Assembly (NCBI GenBank): GCA_964595485.1 | Contig: CAZQQN010000027.1 | Span: 1 to 43,384 of the forward strand | Origin: CAZQQN01 sp964595485 | GTDB taxonomy: Bacteria; Bacteroidota; Bacteroidia; CAILMK01; CAYYUA01 | Direction of reading: 5' to 3' | DNA: 43,384 bases | Part shown: positions 1 through 8,879 of the stretch, piece after piece | How the letters are laid out: every line of letters starts with the position of its first letter | Numbering within the stretch: the stretch's first letter is position 1 | Position numbers and translations under genes: made by a program | The notes under the pieces: generated by a model | Seen by the model: only the letters and a program-made list of their open reading frames with translations | Told to the model about the DNA's origin: nothing | Databases searched by the model: none

Positions 1-9
1 CTTTGTTCT

Positions 10-173
10 AATATCTTAAATCCACCAATTTAATCAAACCACAACCGTAAAAATCTGCAGAAAATCTAGACTGCAATATCTGAAATCCACCAATTTAGTC
101 AAACCACAACCGTGTCCAGCGTGTCCGGGCTAACCACCCAAATATCTGAAATCCACCAATTTAATCAAACCAC
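10..173. repeat. Three interspersed ~39-bp direct repeats
   Basis: Three near-identical copies lie at 10-48, 75-113 and 141-173, starting AATATCT and containing the core ATCCACCAATTTA followed by TCAAACCAC. Copies 1 and 2 differ at two positions, and the third diverges at its 3' end. The period is 65 then 66 bp, with unrelated unit spacers of 26-27 bp. The array may extend upstream of the window. It is non-coding and lies upstream of dxr; its function is unknown. Confidence 0.75.
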
Positions 174-180
174 CCCTTCT

Positions 181-214
181 CCTCAACCTCAACCTTGACC
201 TCAACCTCAACCTT
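181..214. repeat. Tandem CCTCAA-type minisatellite
   Basis: A 16-bp unit (CCTCAACCTCAACCTT) occurs at 181-196 and again at 199-214, itself built from a CCTCAA hexamer. It directly follows the 39-bp repeats and precedes dxr. It is a simple repeat with no coding sense. Confidence 0.7.
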
Positions 215-323
215 AGCCTCCCTCCTACCAAAATCAAAACCGCTATGAAACATTTATCCGCCTAACGGGTTAACCGGATAAAATCCTTTTCTTTGCACAA
301 AACTTAAGCGTTTAACAGAGATC

Positions 324-1487
324 ATGGCAAGGGGAAAGCGGAACATAGCGATTTTAGGCTCTACTGGCTCAATGGGTAGCCAAGCCCTGGAGGTCTTGAA
401 TGAAAACCCGGATTTTTTCCGGGTATCCGTCCTGACGGCTAATAAAAATGCCGATCTGCTGATCCAACAAGCACTGGCCCATCAGCCCAATGCTGTTGTC
501 ATTGGTGACCAGGATCAATATGGTAAAGTATCAGAGGCACTGCAGGATTCAGGAATCAAGGTTTTTTCAGGCATTGAATCCATTGAGCAGATCGTTACCA
601 TGGATGAGATTCACATGGTGCTGACCGCCATGGTAGGCTTTTCAGGCCTCAAGCCAACAGTCAGAGCTATAGAGGCTGGGAAGGACATTGCCCTTGCCAA
701 CAAGGAGACGCTTGTCGTAGCCGGTGAACTGATCACGCGAATGGCTGCTGAACACAAGGTTTCTATCATACCGGTAGATTCAGAGCATTCGGCCATTTTC
801 CAGTGCTTAAGCGGTGAAGGGCTAAACCCCATTGAAAAGATCTATTTAACAGCTTCAGGCGGGCCTTTTCGCGGGATGCAAAGCCAGGACCTGGCGGAGG
901 TCACCAAAAATCAGGCTCTGACTCACCCAACATGGGATATGGGCGCTAAGATCACCATCGATTCGGCCACCATGATGAACAAGGGCCTGGAAGTGATTGA
1001 GGCCAAATGGCTATTCAATCTGCGGCATGACCAGATAGACGTGGTAGTGCACCCCCAATCCATCATTCACTCCCTGGTGCAATTTGAGGATGGCAGCATG
1101 AAAGCAGAGATGGGGCTGGCTGATATGCGCCTGCCCATTCAATATGCGCTGAGTTATCCGCAGCGGTTACCCAACCGGTTTGCCCGCTTCCGCTTTGAGG
1201 ATTTTCAGCAACTGACCTTTGAAAAACCCGATTACAACACTTTTCGAAACCTGTCCCTGGCTTTCAAGGCATTGGAAAAAGGGGGCAATATGGCTTGCAT
1301 TTTGAATGCGGCCAACGAGGTAACAGTGGATGCTTTCCTGAGGGATGGGATTCGCTTTCCTGACATTGCTGATATAAACGAAGCTTGTATGGAAAACGTT
1401 GCCTTTCAAGCTGAACCTGGATTGGACGACTTTCAGGCAACGGATCGGGAAGCCAGGGCTTATGCCCGTGAAATGTTGACGCAATAA
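324..1487 (+). CDS. dxr: 1-deoxy-D-xylulose 5-phosphate reductoisomerase
   Basis: Dxr makes 2-C-methyl-D-erythritol 4-phosphate from DXP with NADPH, the committed step of the non-mevalonate isoprenoid pathway, in the cytosol. The 387-residue protein has the family's usual length. The N-terminal nucleotide-binding motif GSTGSMGSQ is at about residues 12-20. ALANKE and the metal/substrate stretch VDSEHSAIFQ lie mid-protein, followed by TASGGPF and the MNKGLE motif typical of Dxr. The ATG at 324 places GSTGS at the expected distance. The gene is followed after 33 nt by rseP on the same strand, a common Bacteroidota order and probably one operon. A weak -7-like sequence (TTTCTTTG, 288-295) lies upstream, without a clear -33 element. 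The identification is firm from motifs and length. Confidence 0.97.
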   Translation: MARGKRNIAILGSTGSMGSQALEVLNENPDFFRVSVLTANKNADLLIQQALAHQPNAVVIGDQDQYGKVSEALQDSGIKVFSGIESIEQIVTMDEIHMVLTAMVGFSGLKPTVRAIEAGKDIALANKETLVVAGELITRMAAEHKVSIIPVDSEHSAIFQCLSGEGLNPIEKIYLTASGGPFRGMQSQDLAEVTKNQALTHPTWDMGAKITIDSATMMNKGLEVIEAKWLFNLRHDQIDVVVHPQSIIHSLVQFEDGSMKAEMGLADMRLPIQYALSYPQRLPNRFARFRFEDFQQLTFEKPDYNTFRNLSLAFKALEKGGNMACILNAANEVTVDAFLRDGIRFPDIADINEACMENVAFQAEPGLDDFQATDREARAYAREMLTQ

Positions 1488-1520
1488 ACCTAAACAAAGA
1501 AGAAGAAACACATTAGCGAT

Positions 1521-2843
1521 ATGGATGTATTGATCATGGTCGGTCAGATCATTTTAGGCCTTAGTATAATCGTAGTGGTTCACGAGTATGGCCATTATAT
1601 TGCAGCCCGCTCATTCGGGATGTATGTCGAGAAATTCTACCTCTTTTTTGATGCCTGGGGAAAAAAGCTTTTCTCAGTAACCAGGGGAGGTACGGAATAT
1701 GGCATTGGGATCATTCCGCTCGGGGGCTATGTGAAGATCTCCGGGATGATTGATGAGTCAATGGACAATGAGCAAATGAAAAAAGAGCCGGAGCCTTATG
1801 AATTCCGTTCCAAACCTGCATGGCAGCGATTCATCGTGATGGTGGCCGGTGTCGTACTGAATTTCATCCTCGGCATCCTCATCTTTAGCTTCATGACCCT
1901 TTATTACGGGGAAAGCTACATTCCCGCTGATAAGCTTGAACATGGAATAGTGGCCAATGAAATTGGCCAGGAAATCGGCTTGCAAACGGGCGATAAAATT
2001 GTTCGCATAAATGGTAAGCCATTTAAAAAGTTCAATGAACTCTACAGTCCTGATGTGCTGATGAGCGACAATGCTACCATTACTATTCAAAGGGATGGTG
2101 AGGACTCTACCATTCAGATCCCGTCAGGTTTTGCCAATAAAATCGCCACAGCTGGTAAATCAGAATTTGTACAGCCGCGTTTTGCCTTTTCTGTAGCAAG
2201 GGTTAAAAATAACTCCCCGGCTGATAAGATAGGCCTTCAAAAAGGGGATAGCATCGTGGCGGTGAATGGTCATGAATCACGCTTTTTTGATCAGCTCCAG
2301 GATAAACTCGAGGCTAACAAAGGAGAAGAAGTTACGCTCACCATCAAGCGTGACGGGGAACGTTTGAAAAAAGAGGTAACTCCGAATGAGAAGGGAACCA
2401 TCGGCTTCTATGCAGGTCGGGATCTCCCGAAAGCCAAAAAGACGTACGGGCTTGCTTCGTCTTTCACCCGGGGAACGGAAAGGGCTTACAACAGCATCAA
2501 GCAAAATGTGGTGGGCCTTGGCAAAATGTTTACCGGAGAAATTGACCCGCGCAAAGGTTTGGGCGGGCCGATCAAAATTGCTACCATTTATGGAGCAAGT
2601 TGGGATTGGTCCAGGTTTTGGGGTATTACAGCCCTGTTATCCATGGTGATCGGCTTCCTGAATATCCTGCCTATTCCCGCTTTGGACGGAGGGCATGCCC
2701 TGCTAACCCTTTTCGAGATAGTGGCCCGCAGGCCTGTACCCGATAACGCTTATAAAGTTATCCAGATGATCGGGGTTGTTATCCTGTTAACGTTAATGGT
2801 CTTTGTTTTTGCCAATGATATTTTCCAGGTTTTCATTAATTGA
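1521..2843 (+). CDS. rseP: Site-2 protease, RseP-type RIP metalloprotease
   Basis: This is an intramembrane zinc metalloprotease that cuts anti-sigma factors or signal-peptide remnants within the inner membrane. The zinc motif HEYGH is at residues 21-25 in the first membrane helix. The third metal ligand lies in the C-terminal motif NILPIPALDGGH near residue 385. Two PDZ-like segments sit between, each with a GLQ(T/K)GD motif (about residues 150 and 240), as in RseP rather than the single-PDZ forms. The length of 440 residues is typical. It is 33 nt downstream of dxr and likely co-transcribed with it. The actual substrate cannot be read from this window; no sigma/anti-sigma pair is nearby. 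Confidence 0.95.
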   Translation: MDVLIMVGQIILGLSIIVVVHEYGHYIAARSFGMYVEKFYLFFDAWGKKLFSVTRGGTEYGIGIIPLGGYVKISGMIDESMDNEQMKKEPEPYEFRSKPAWQRFIVMVAGVVLNFILGILIFSFMTLYYGESYIPADKLEHGIVANEIGQEIGLQTGDKIVRINGKPFKKFNELYSPDVLMSDNATITIQRDGEDSTIQIPSGFANKIATAGKSEFVQPRFAFSVARVKNNSPADKIGLQKGDSIVAVNGHESRFFDQLQDKLEANKGEEVTLTIKRDGERLKKEVTPNEKGTIGFYAGRDLPKAKKTYGLASSFTRGTERAYNSIKQNVVGLGKMFTGEIDPRKGLGGPIKIATIYGASWDWSRFWGITALLSMVIGFLNILPIPALDGGHALLTLFEIVARRPVPDNAYKVIQMIGVVILLTLMVFVFANDIFQVFIN

Positions 2844-3174
2844 CCTGGCCTAATCAGCAATGGGTAGGAAGTGCGTTTGTATACTTCAAAAAAACAGACA
2901 CACTGCTGCTTTTCAGGTTTCGGATTTTACCAAGAATTTTGTGGATAGGCATAACCTAAGCCTTTAATAAAGGTGTTCAGGAAATCTTATTAACCCTAAA
3001 TCCCAATTCAATCCGGCTTTGTATGCCATTTGGTTTTAAAAGGAAAGTGCCCAAAGAAATCGGGGCATTGGAATTTCATTCCACAAAAAATGTGGCAGAA
3101 CCAAGTTTCTTAATCCCTTGAATAAAATATAAACAAGGGCATGGCGTAAAGGGCTCAATTGGTAAAAAACCAAG
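2844..3174. other. Intergenic region, no gene seen
   Basis: No reading frame with coding character was found between rseP and the tRNA promoter. It contains a 13-bp palindrome (CCTTTAATAAAGG, 2961-2973) and two small overlapping hairpins at 3070-3095, none followed by a T run. I see no riboswitch or RNA gene. Confidence 0.5.
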
Positions 3175-3206
3175 CTTGCGGAACCAATGGGTAATTCATA
3201 CTTTTG
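3175..3206 (+). promoter_or_regulatory. Bacteroidota-type promoter of tRNA-Leu
   Basis: A -33 element cTTG (3175-3178) and a perfect -7 element TACTTTTG (TAnnTTTG, 3199-3206) are separated by 20 bp, matching the known Bacteroidota consensus. The predicted start falls a few nucleotides before the tRNA 5' end at 3219, so the leader would be very short. Confidence 0.7.
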
Positions 3207-3218
3207 CCCCTGAGATCA

Positions 3219-3304
3219 GCCAAAGTGGCGGAACTGGTAGACGCGCACGACTCAAAATCGTGTTCCCTCCGGGAGTGTGGGTTCGAATCCCACCTTTGGC
3301 ACCA
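3219..3304 (+). tRNA. tRNA-Leu (anticodon CAA)
   Basis: The acceptor arms GCCAAAG and CTTTGGC pair perfectly. The anticodon stem CACGA/TCGTG encloses the loop CTCAAAA, giving anticodon CAA at 3253-3255 (reads UUG). A long variable arm (class II, as expected for Leu) and the T-arm GGTTCGAATCC are present. Discriminator A is at 3301 and the CCA end is genomically encoded at 3302-3304. Short reading frames through this locus are artefacts. Confidence 0.97.
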
Positions 3305-3523
3305 AAGCTTTTCTTCTGGTTTTCATTATCGCCTTCTTTTTACCTTAGCATTACTAAATTACCGGCAATTTAAAGTTTGCAGTTTCTGCTTCCGGCATAA
3401 AACTGGATTAGGTAACCAATGACCAGTAACCGTTTCAATTGGCATCTTTAGGCTCCCGGTACCTGTTTGGATAAATTCCTGAAATTTTACGGAATTTTGT
3501 TTAAATTTTGAAAAAAAGAATGC

Positions 3524-4567
3524 ATGGCGGAGGAAAGCAATGACAAGCCGCTGAACCAATTGGCCGAGCATGAGAAAGAGCAGGATGCTCAGCAGGTTTT
3601 AAGGCCCAGTTCATTTGAAGATTTTTTTGGCCAGGAGAAACTGGTGGAAAACCTGAAGGTATTTGTGAAAGCAGCCCTGCAGCGGGAAGAGGCCCTGGAC
3701 CACATCCTGTTTCATGGCCCACCGGGTTTGGGTAAAACCACCTTAGCCCATATCATTTCCCATGAGTTAGGGGTAAACATTAAAATAACATCCGGACCGG
3801 TTTTGGATAAACCGGGGGATCTCGCAGGCCTGTTGACAAGCCTGGAAGAAAGGGATATCCTTTTTATCGATGAAATTCACCGCCTGAACCCGGTCATTGA
3901 GGAGTACCTCTACTCGGCCATGGAAGATTACCACATTGACATCATGCTGGAGAGTGGGCCCAATGCGCGTACAGTGCAGGTCAAGCTGAATCCCTTTACC
4001 TTGGTGGGGGCCACCACCCGTTCCGGTTTACTAACAGCGCCGCTGCGGGCACGTTTTGGCATTAACTCTCGGCTTGAATACTATGATTCCGAGCTATTGA
4101 GCGAAATTGTCAAACGCTCGGCCAAGATTCTGAATGTATCAATGGACAATGAAGCCTGCCATGAGATTGCCCGCCGAAGCCGGGGCACTCCACGGATAGC
4201 CAATGCTTTATTGAGGCGGGTGAGGGATTTTGCGCAGATCAAATCAGACGGGCGGGTCAACCTCAAAATTACGCGCTACGCCTTAAATGCCCTGGATGTA
4301 GACGAGGATGGCCTTGATGAAATGGACAACAAGATCCTTAGCACCATTATCAGGAAATTTTACGGAGGCCCGGTTGGGCTGACTACTATCGCCACTTCGG
4401 TTAGTGAAGATTCCGGTACCATTGAAGAGGTGTATGAGCCTTACCTGATACAGGAAGGATATATACAGCGAACGCCGAGGGGTCGGCAAGCCACTGTAAC
4501 TGCTTACCAACACCTCGGGATCGCTTATAACCAAAACCCGGATAACCCGGATCTATTCAATCAATAA
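3524..4567 (+). CDS. ruvB: Holliday junction branch migration helicase RuvB
   Basis: RuvB is the AAA+ motor that, with RuvA, drives branch migration of Holliday junctions during recombinational repair. The 347-residue protein shows Walker A GPPGLGKT at residues 65-72, Walker B LFIDEIHR, sensor I GATTRSG and the winged-helix C-terminus containing RTPRGR. The length is normal. The ATG at 3524 gives an acidic N-terminal leader before the conserved LRPSSFEDFFGQ. The stop overlaps by 7 nt the 3' end of the convergent PNGase F-like gene, leaving no room for a separate terminator. ruvA and ruvC are not adjacent. Confidence 0.97.
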   Translation: MAEESNDKPLNQLAEHEKEQDAQQVLRPSSFEDFFGQEKLVENLKVFVKAALQREEALDHILFHGPPGLGKTTLAHIISHELGVNIKITSGPVLDKPGDLAGLLTSLEERDILFIDEIHRLNPVIEEYLYSAMEDYHIDIMLESGPNARTVQVKLNPFTLVGATTRSGLLTAPLRARFGINSRLEYYDSELLSEIVKRSAKILNVSMDNEACHEIARRSRGTPRIANALLRRVRDFAQIKSDGRVNLKITRYALNALDVDEDGLDEMDNKILSTIIRKFYGGPVGLTTIATSVSEDSGTIEEVYEPYLIQEGYIQRTPRGRQATVTAYQHLGIAYNQNPDNPDLFNQ

Positions 4568-6852
4568 AGGAGCACTTTACGGGTCATTTGCTCATCACCT
4601 GAGCGAGCCCTGATGACATAAACACCCGGATCTAAATGACTTAAATCCAATGACTGCTTCGTTTGAAGAGGTTTAGCCGGGCTATGAACCACTTTACCCA
4701 GTGAGTTAAGCACCCGGATTTGATTGAGTTGTTCATGGTCCCCGTCTAACTTCAGCTGAACATGGCCTTTTGTTGGATTCGGGTATACCTCAAGACGTTT
4801 GTCATTTGAAGCTTCTGATTTTCTGGAACCCCATAAGGTTTCATTGGTGGTAAAATGATAGGTAATTTTACTACCGAAATTGCTTTCAAAATCCTTGATG
4901 ATCTCGAATTGGTCATCAATATCCACAAAGCTCAGTCTGCCTCTGCCAGCCTGTTGTAAAAATTGATAGTATAAGCCATTTTCATCAGCACCGGATGACC
5001 TGTTGGGATCATCATCCTCTAATACAAATTTATACTCACCATAACCTTCAGGAAGCGATACCGTGTCCCGGTACCGGGTACTGTTTTCCAGGTTTTGCCT
5101 TTCATAATGCACTTTTCCACTGGCATCCACTAATTTAATGGTATTCTGGTTAGCGCTCTGGGCATTGGTGGTAAGGAAGATGCGAAACTCATTGGGGATA
5201 ACCGGTGGTGCCTTGAAATGACTGGTCATTTGGTCATTGGCTTTGTAGTCATCGCTTTTGCCATTAACCTTGTCAATGGCAACCTTGAAAACCGTATCGC
5301 CTTTGCGGAAATTGTTGATCTTGCTTGGAAAATCAATGGTTTTGGTTTTATAGGGTTTGATAGTACCCTCCCAGGTGTAAGTGTTATCACCATTGCCTAC
5401 ATTGGAGTAGGTGAACTTAATCTTGTTGATTTTTTTGCTTCCTGTATTCTTAACCTCTACGACTGGCTCCATAGCGACCGGATTTTTGCGGCCATGTTCA
5501 TCTTTGCTTGAAGGAGCAATGATATCCTTGATTGACGCATCCAGGTTGTGATTGGCTTTTTCGTAAGTGATTAATTGGATGGCAAAGTGATAAGAGGGTT
5601 GTTGATCTCCGGACCAGTTGATGGTTTCCATATCGAGGTTCAGGGTATTTTGGCCTTTATCAAGGTATTGACCCACTTCATGTTGGTAAACCTTAACGCG
5701 TGTGCCCGGGCACCAATTGGCCCTGTCCAGCAGCCAGGTACCGGCTTGCGGATAGGTTGGATTCATGCCACAATCATCTTTCCAGAGTAACTGGGAAGCT
5801 TGCTGTTGCCCATTCACATTGAGGAAGTAGTTCTTTTTACAGAATTCAGCGCAATTTTTATCATTGTCAAAACCATGGCCGGAGCCTATTACACGAACCT
5901 TAGCCTGGTCGATCGTTTCTTCTAAATTGACGCTAACCTGGGGCATCTTATTCTGCTCAAAGTCATTGGCGTTATTGTAATCATAATGACCCTGGTAAAG
6001 CTTATAGATATTTTTGACGGTTCTTGCCGGTGTTCCCTCTTCCATAACAAAATCAACACTTGCACTAAAGCCGCCATTGCGGGGGTAACAGCCAAAATCA
6101 ACCCGAATTTTGATAGAATCCTTCAGGTATTGTTGAAAATCCGTTACATCAAAGATCATGGTATGCTTCCAATCATTGGAATACCCATTCTGTCCCCTAG
6201 CCATATAGCCACCATAAGGGGTGATACCACTGGCCAATTCAATATTCCGTTTTATTTCAAAAACATCGTAGTAGTCTCTGTAGCTCACTTTTAACTGCTT
6301 ATCAGCTTTGACCAAATGGGAGTCAACCACATCACCCGAAGTATTGTATTTTTTGTTATAGTAATTAGCCGGCCATACGTACATGGTATCGGTAGCCATT
6401 GTAGGTTTGTTAGGGTCCTGGAACCGGACAATGGTAATACTATCCCGCTTAAATGAATCAGTAACCTGGTTAGGGGTATCGTAATAAGTCTGGTAAGTTG
6501 GGTTCTTACTAAATTTTATCGAATCACGGGTCTGGCCATTCACCCGGAAAGTAGGCCATTGTTTTTTGGTGGAATCGTAACGGCCCGTAGGCTTTATTGC
6601 CTTTACACTGGCTGTGTAATCCCAATCACTGCATCGGTCTGAAGCACAGCCAAGGGTGTACCGTAACTTAACTTTTCGGTAACTTTTTCCTTCACTGGGG
6701 AACTCCGCCCATGCATCATATTTTCCTTTCCAGGTCATGTCCGTTGCATCGTGAGACCTTACAATGGTTGTATCGCCTTCATCAGCTAAAGTATTCTCAG
6801 ACATTATAGCAATGAAGCAAAAACATAGTAGCAAAGAAGTAATGATTCGCAT
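4561..6852 (-). CDS. PNGase F-like protein with T9SS type A signal
   Basis: This 763-residue protein is predicted to be secreted. It has a signal peptide at about residues 1-23, then a two-part jelly-roll region of the peptide-N-glycosidase F / PHM type. The first part contains CSDWD (74-78); D78 sits where I place the catalytic Asp60 of Elizabethkingia PNGase F, preceded by Trp. The second part contains GHGFD (326-330), CAEFC, DDCG (359-362) and DRANWCPG (376-383), characteristic of the N-glycanase C-terminal domain. A mid-region of about 440-560 looks like an immunoglobulin-like spacer. The last ~75 residues (EVYPNPTKG to GVYVIRARS) are a T9SS type A sorting domain. It is co-directional with the PorV/PorQ-like gene upstream. 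Enzyme activity is inferred; many members of this superfamily are uncharacterised. Confidence 0.8.
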   Translation of the reverse strand: MRIITSLLLCFCFIAIMSENTLADEGDTTIVRSHDATDMTWKGKYDAWAEFPSEGKSYRKVKLRYTLGCASDRCSDWDYTASVKAIKPTGRYDSTKKQWPTFRVNGQTRDSIKFSKNPTYQTYYDTPNQVTDSFKRDSITIVRFQDPNKPTMATDTMYVWPANYYNKKYNTSGDVVDSHLVKADKQLKVSYRDYYDVFEIKRNIELASGITPYGGYMARGQNGYSNDWKHTMIFDVTDFQQYLKDSIKIRVDFGCYPRNGGFSASVDFVMEEGTPARTVKNIYKLYQGHYDYNNANDFEQNKMPQVSVNLEETIDQAKVRVIGSGHGFDNDKNCAEFCKKNYFLNVNGQQQASQLLWKDDCGMNPTYPQAGTWLLDRANWCPGTRVKVYQHEVGQYLDKGQNTLNLDMETINWSGDQQPSYHFAIQLITYEKANHNLDASIKDIIAPSSKDEHGRKNPVAMEPVVEVKNTGSKKINKIKFTYSNVGNGDNTYTWEGTIKPYKTKTIDFPSKINNFRKGDTVFKVAIDKVNGKSDDYKANDQMTSHFKAPPVIPNEFRIFLTTNAQSANQNTIKLVDASGKVHYERQNLENSTRYRDTVSLPEGYGEYKFVLEDDDPNRSSGADENGLYYQFLQQAGRGRLSFVDIDDQFEIIKDFESNFGSKITYHFTTNETLWGSRKSEASNDKRLEVYPNPTKGHVQLKLDGDHEQLNQIRVLNSLGKVVHSPAKPLQTKQSLDLSHLDPGVYVIRARSGDEQMTRKVLLY

Positions 6853-6884
6853 AAATTAAAATTTGAGGCATTTCATATTTGTAC

Positions 6885-6892
6885 CAAATATA
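6885..6892 (-). promoter_or_regulatory. Possible -7 promoter element
   Basis: Read on the minus strand this is TATATTTG, a perfect TAnnTTTG -7 element 32 nt upstream of the ATG of the PNGase F-like gene. No TTTG was found 19-20 bp further upstream, so the call rests on one half of the promoter. Confidence 0.35.
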
Positions 6893-6913
6893 ATGCACCT
6901 ATACTATTTTGCC

Positions 6914-8032
6914 TTATTCATCATCTTTGTTTTGCTTAAACATTCCCTTATGAATATCAAATCTAAGGGAAATGACGTGAGAATAAAGGGCTGTAGAGGC
7001 ATCCCCGATATCTGTAAAAGCATAATCCAGCTCTGCGATTTTAATCTGTACCCCCGCTCCAATATTGGGTTGGAAGGTTAGCTGTTCTTCATTGGGACCC
7101 TGAGGACGTACCAGGGTTTCTTCCTGGAATTTATTCATACCACCTCTTATGAACACAATATCCCATAAGCCAAACTCAAGCCCCAATCTGGGGTTCATAC
7201 TAACCGGTTCAGCGGTGATCAGGGCATTGCGCTTACCGCCTAAAAAAGCCAGGTCTAACTCTGACTTAAGCATAAAATTTTCATTGATATTCCACTGATA
7301 GTTGACACCAACTGTGAATTTAGGTGGGGTGATCTCCACAGAGCTTTCCGGTACAATGTTACCTGTTTTTTGAAGGGTTTCAGCTTCATCCTCCGTGAAA
7401 TTAAATTGCCATGCATTGAAAGTAGTCGTAATGTCCCTTGCCATGAAACCAAAGCCAAAGTTCCCGGCATCATACTGTAAGCCTGCATCCAGCCCAAATC
7501 CCCAGGCAGTAGCGAAATCGCCTACAATTCTGTGAATTACCTTGGCATTACCCCCTAAGCGCCAACGATTTTTATCACCGATCTCCCTGGCATAACTGGC
7601 TACAAACCCATAATCCACTGCTGAAAAAGCTGAAACACGGTTGTAATCCACGCCTCCGGTCTCATCGATCAAATCGAGTGTATTAGGAATGTTATCAACC
7701 CCAAAACGTACCATGGAGATCGCCAAGTTGCTCTTATCATTGATCCGGAAGCCTGCACTACCGTAATCAAAATTGGCAATGCCGGCAAAATATTCAGAGT
7801 GCATTAATGAAACCTGGAGGTTAGGTTCCATTCGGGTCAAGCCAGCAGGATTCCAGTAGCCGGCTGTCACATCATCCACCGATGCAACACGGGCATTACC
7901 CATTCCGAGGGCATCAGCGCCCACCCCGATATTCATGAATTCATTACTGTATTTTCGTACCTGCGAAAAACACGTTGTGCTTATCAGGATAATGAGTGAA
8001 ATGCTGATAAATAATCGAGCATTGCTATTCAT
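6914..8032 (-). CDS. PorV/PorQ-family outer-membrane protein
   Basis: This is a predicted 372-residue outer-membrane beta-barrel of the FadL-like PorV/PorQ family. Family members shuttle or anchor T9SS cargo, or act in gliding-related secretion. The ATG at 8032 gives MNSNARLF followed by a hydrophobic signal peptide ending CFSQ; a longer in-frame start at 8122 would put 30 charged residues before it. The mature N-terminus KYSNEFMNIGVGADALGMGNA followed by DVTAGYWNPAGL is the family signature. Alternating amphipathic strands fill the rest. The start lies 1 nt past the stop of the AcpH-like gene, so the two are probably co-transcribed. A T9SS cargo gene lies downstream on the same strand. Whether this is PorV itself or a paralogue cannot be decided here; no core por genes are adjacent. 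Confidence 0.8.
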   Translation of the reverse strand: MNSNARLFISISLIILISTTCFSQVRKYSNEFMNIGVGADALGMGNARVASVDDVTAGYWNPAGLTRMEPNLQVSLMHSEYFAGIANFDYGSAGFRINDKSNLAISMVRFGVDNIPNTLDLIDETGGVDYNRVSAFSAVDYGFVASYAREIGDKNRWRLGGNAKVIHRIVGDFATAWGFGLDAGLQYDAGNFGFGFMARDITTTFNAWQFNFTEDEAETLQKTGNIVPESSVEITPPKFTVGVNYQWNINENFMLKSELDLAFLGGKRNALITAEPVSMNPRLGLEFGLWDIVFIRGGMNKFQEETLVRPQGPNEEQLTFQPNIGAGVQIKIAELDYAFTDIGDASTALYSHVISLRFDIHKGMFKQNKDDE

Positions 8033-8033
8033 A

Positions 8034-8708
8034 TCAAGCTTTCTTTTCCATTTCCGATCGCAAATTAAAGAAATTTTCCCAGATGGCTTCTTCAAGCATT
8101 GGTAAAAAGGGTTTGATCTCATTTATCTGAGCCCTGTCAAAAATGGGTTGGTGAACCCGTTCAAAAATTCGGTTCAAACCCCTTAGGAATGCATTATCAT
8201 CCGCATAATCAAACAAAAATTGCTGGCTTAAAAAGCGGTTAAAAAAATTGTCAAATTCCGAATAATAGGTGAGCGCATATTGGTTAAAAAAGCCTCTTAA
8301 CCGTTTTAGGGATACATTGCTTAATTCGCTGTAGAACTGCCGGACATGGGATGGATCGTTTTTAACAAGGATCCGGTCCATCAACAACTCAAGGAATACA
8401 TGGCTTACAAAGGACATCCGGTAAGGCGGGTAACTGATCCCGGAAGATGACAAGGAATTCCGGATGAGATGGTTATTTTCCTTAAAAAACGAGGAGCCGT
8501 GGAAAAATTCATCCATGCTTAAGTGTTGCTTAATACCCTTGATCAAATGGGTAGCGTAAGCATCCGAGCTTGCCCCTTCCGGAATTTGATGGGGTCTGAT
8601 CTTCCACCCCCGCTTAACCATTCCCATAAAATCCGGCATAACTAAGCCAAGATTCCAGTATGGGCGATCCAATAACCCGTCAAAGTAAAAATGGGATAAG
8701 AAGTTCAT
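8034..8708 (-). CDS. Acyl carrier protein phosphodiesterase-like (AcpH family)
   Basis: This 224-residue cytosolic protein resembles AcpH, which removes the phosphopantetheine group from acyl carrier protein. Visible similarities are the start MNFLSHFYFD (AcpH begins MNFLAH), a PDF motif near residue 26, GIKQHLSMDEFF (GI..H..ID in AcpH) and SHVFLELLMDRIL, matching the helix with the second His/Asp pair. It is about 30 residues longer than the E. coli enzyme. It is followed directly by the PorV/PorQ-like gene, with 1 nt between them. Similarity is distant, so function is a moderate-confidence inference; a non-enzymatic HD-like protein is possible. Confidence 0.55.
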   Translation of the reverse strand: MNFLSHFYFDGLLDRPYWNLGLVMPDFMGMVKRGWKIRPHQIPEGASSDAYATHLIKGIKQHLSMDEFFHGSSFFKENNHLIRNSLSSSGISYPPYRMSFVSHVFLELLMDRILVKNDPSHVRQFYSELSNVSLKRLRGFFNQYALTYYSEFDNFFNRFLSQQFLFDYADDNAFLRGLNRIFERVHQPIFDRAQINEIKPFLPMLEEAIWENFFNLRSEMEKKA

Positions 8709-8801
8709 TACTCAAAAAACCGAAAAGGGCTATTTTTAGTTTAATGTCGATTCAAACTTTGTATTTGATGAGTGGTAAAAATAGCAAACCAGTCTAATTT
8801 G

Positions 8802-8809
8802 TAATTTTG
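8802..8809 (+). promoter_or_regulatory. Possible -7 element upstream of tyrS
   Basis: TAATTTTG matches TAnnTTTG 70 nt before the tyrS start. No TTTG was found at the correct -33 distance. Treated as a partial promoter call. Confidence 0.35.
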
Positions 8810-8879
8810 TGACCCAGGATCCCTTTAAAAGGGCAGTACCAACTACTTTTCCAACTAATAAAGCGTAAGGGTCACTTTT

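Noticed and set aside
10..173. CRISPR array
   Set aside because: The repeats are imperfect, only three copies are visible, and no cas gene lies in the window; kept as a generic repeat.
611..832. Minus-strand ORF opposite dxr, and similar antisense frames opposite rseP, ruvB, the RND pump and sbcCD
   Set aside because: They are shadows of well-supported genes on the other strand, with no recognisable domains.
3070..3095. Two overlapping hairpins as a terminator for rseP
   Set aside because: The stems are only 5 bp, lie over 220 nt after the stop and have no T run.
3219..3304. tRNA-associated integration site (att)
   Set aside because: No direct repeat of the tRNA 3' end and no integrase were seen in the window.
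3176..3422. Overlapping plus-strand ORFs of 65 and 72 codons
   Set aside because: They read through the tRNA-Leu gene; the tRNA structure explains the sequence.
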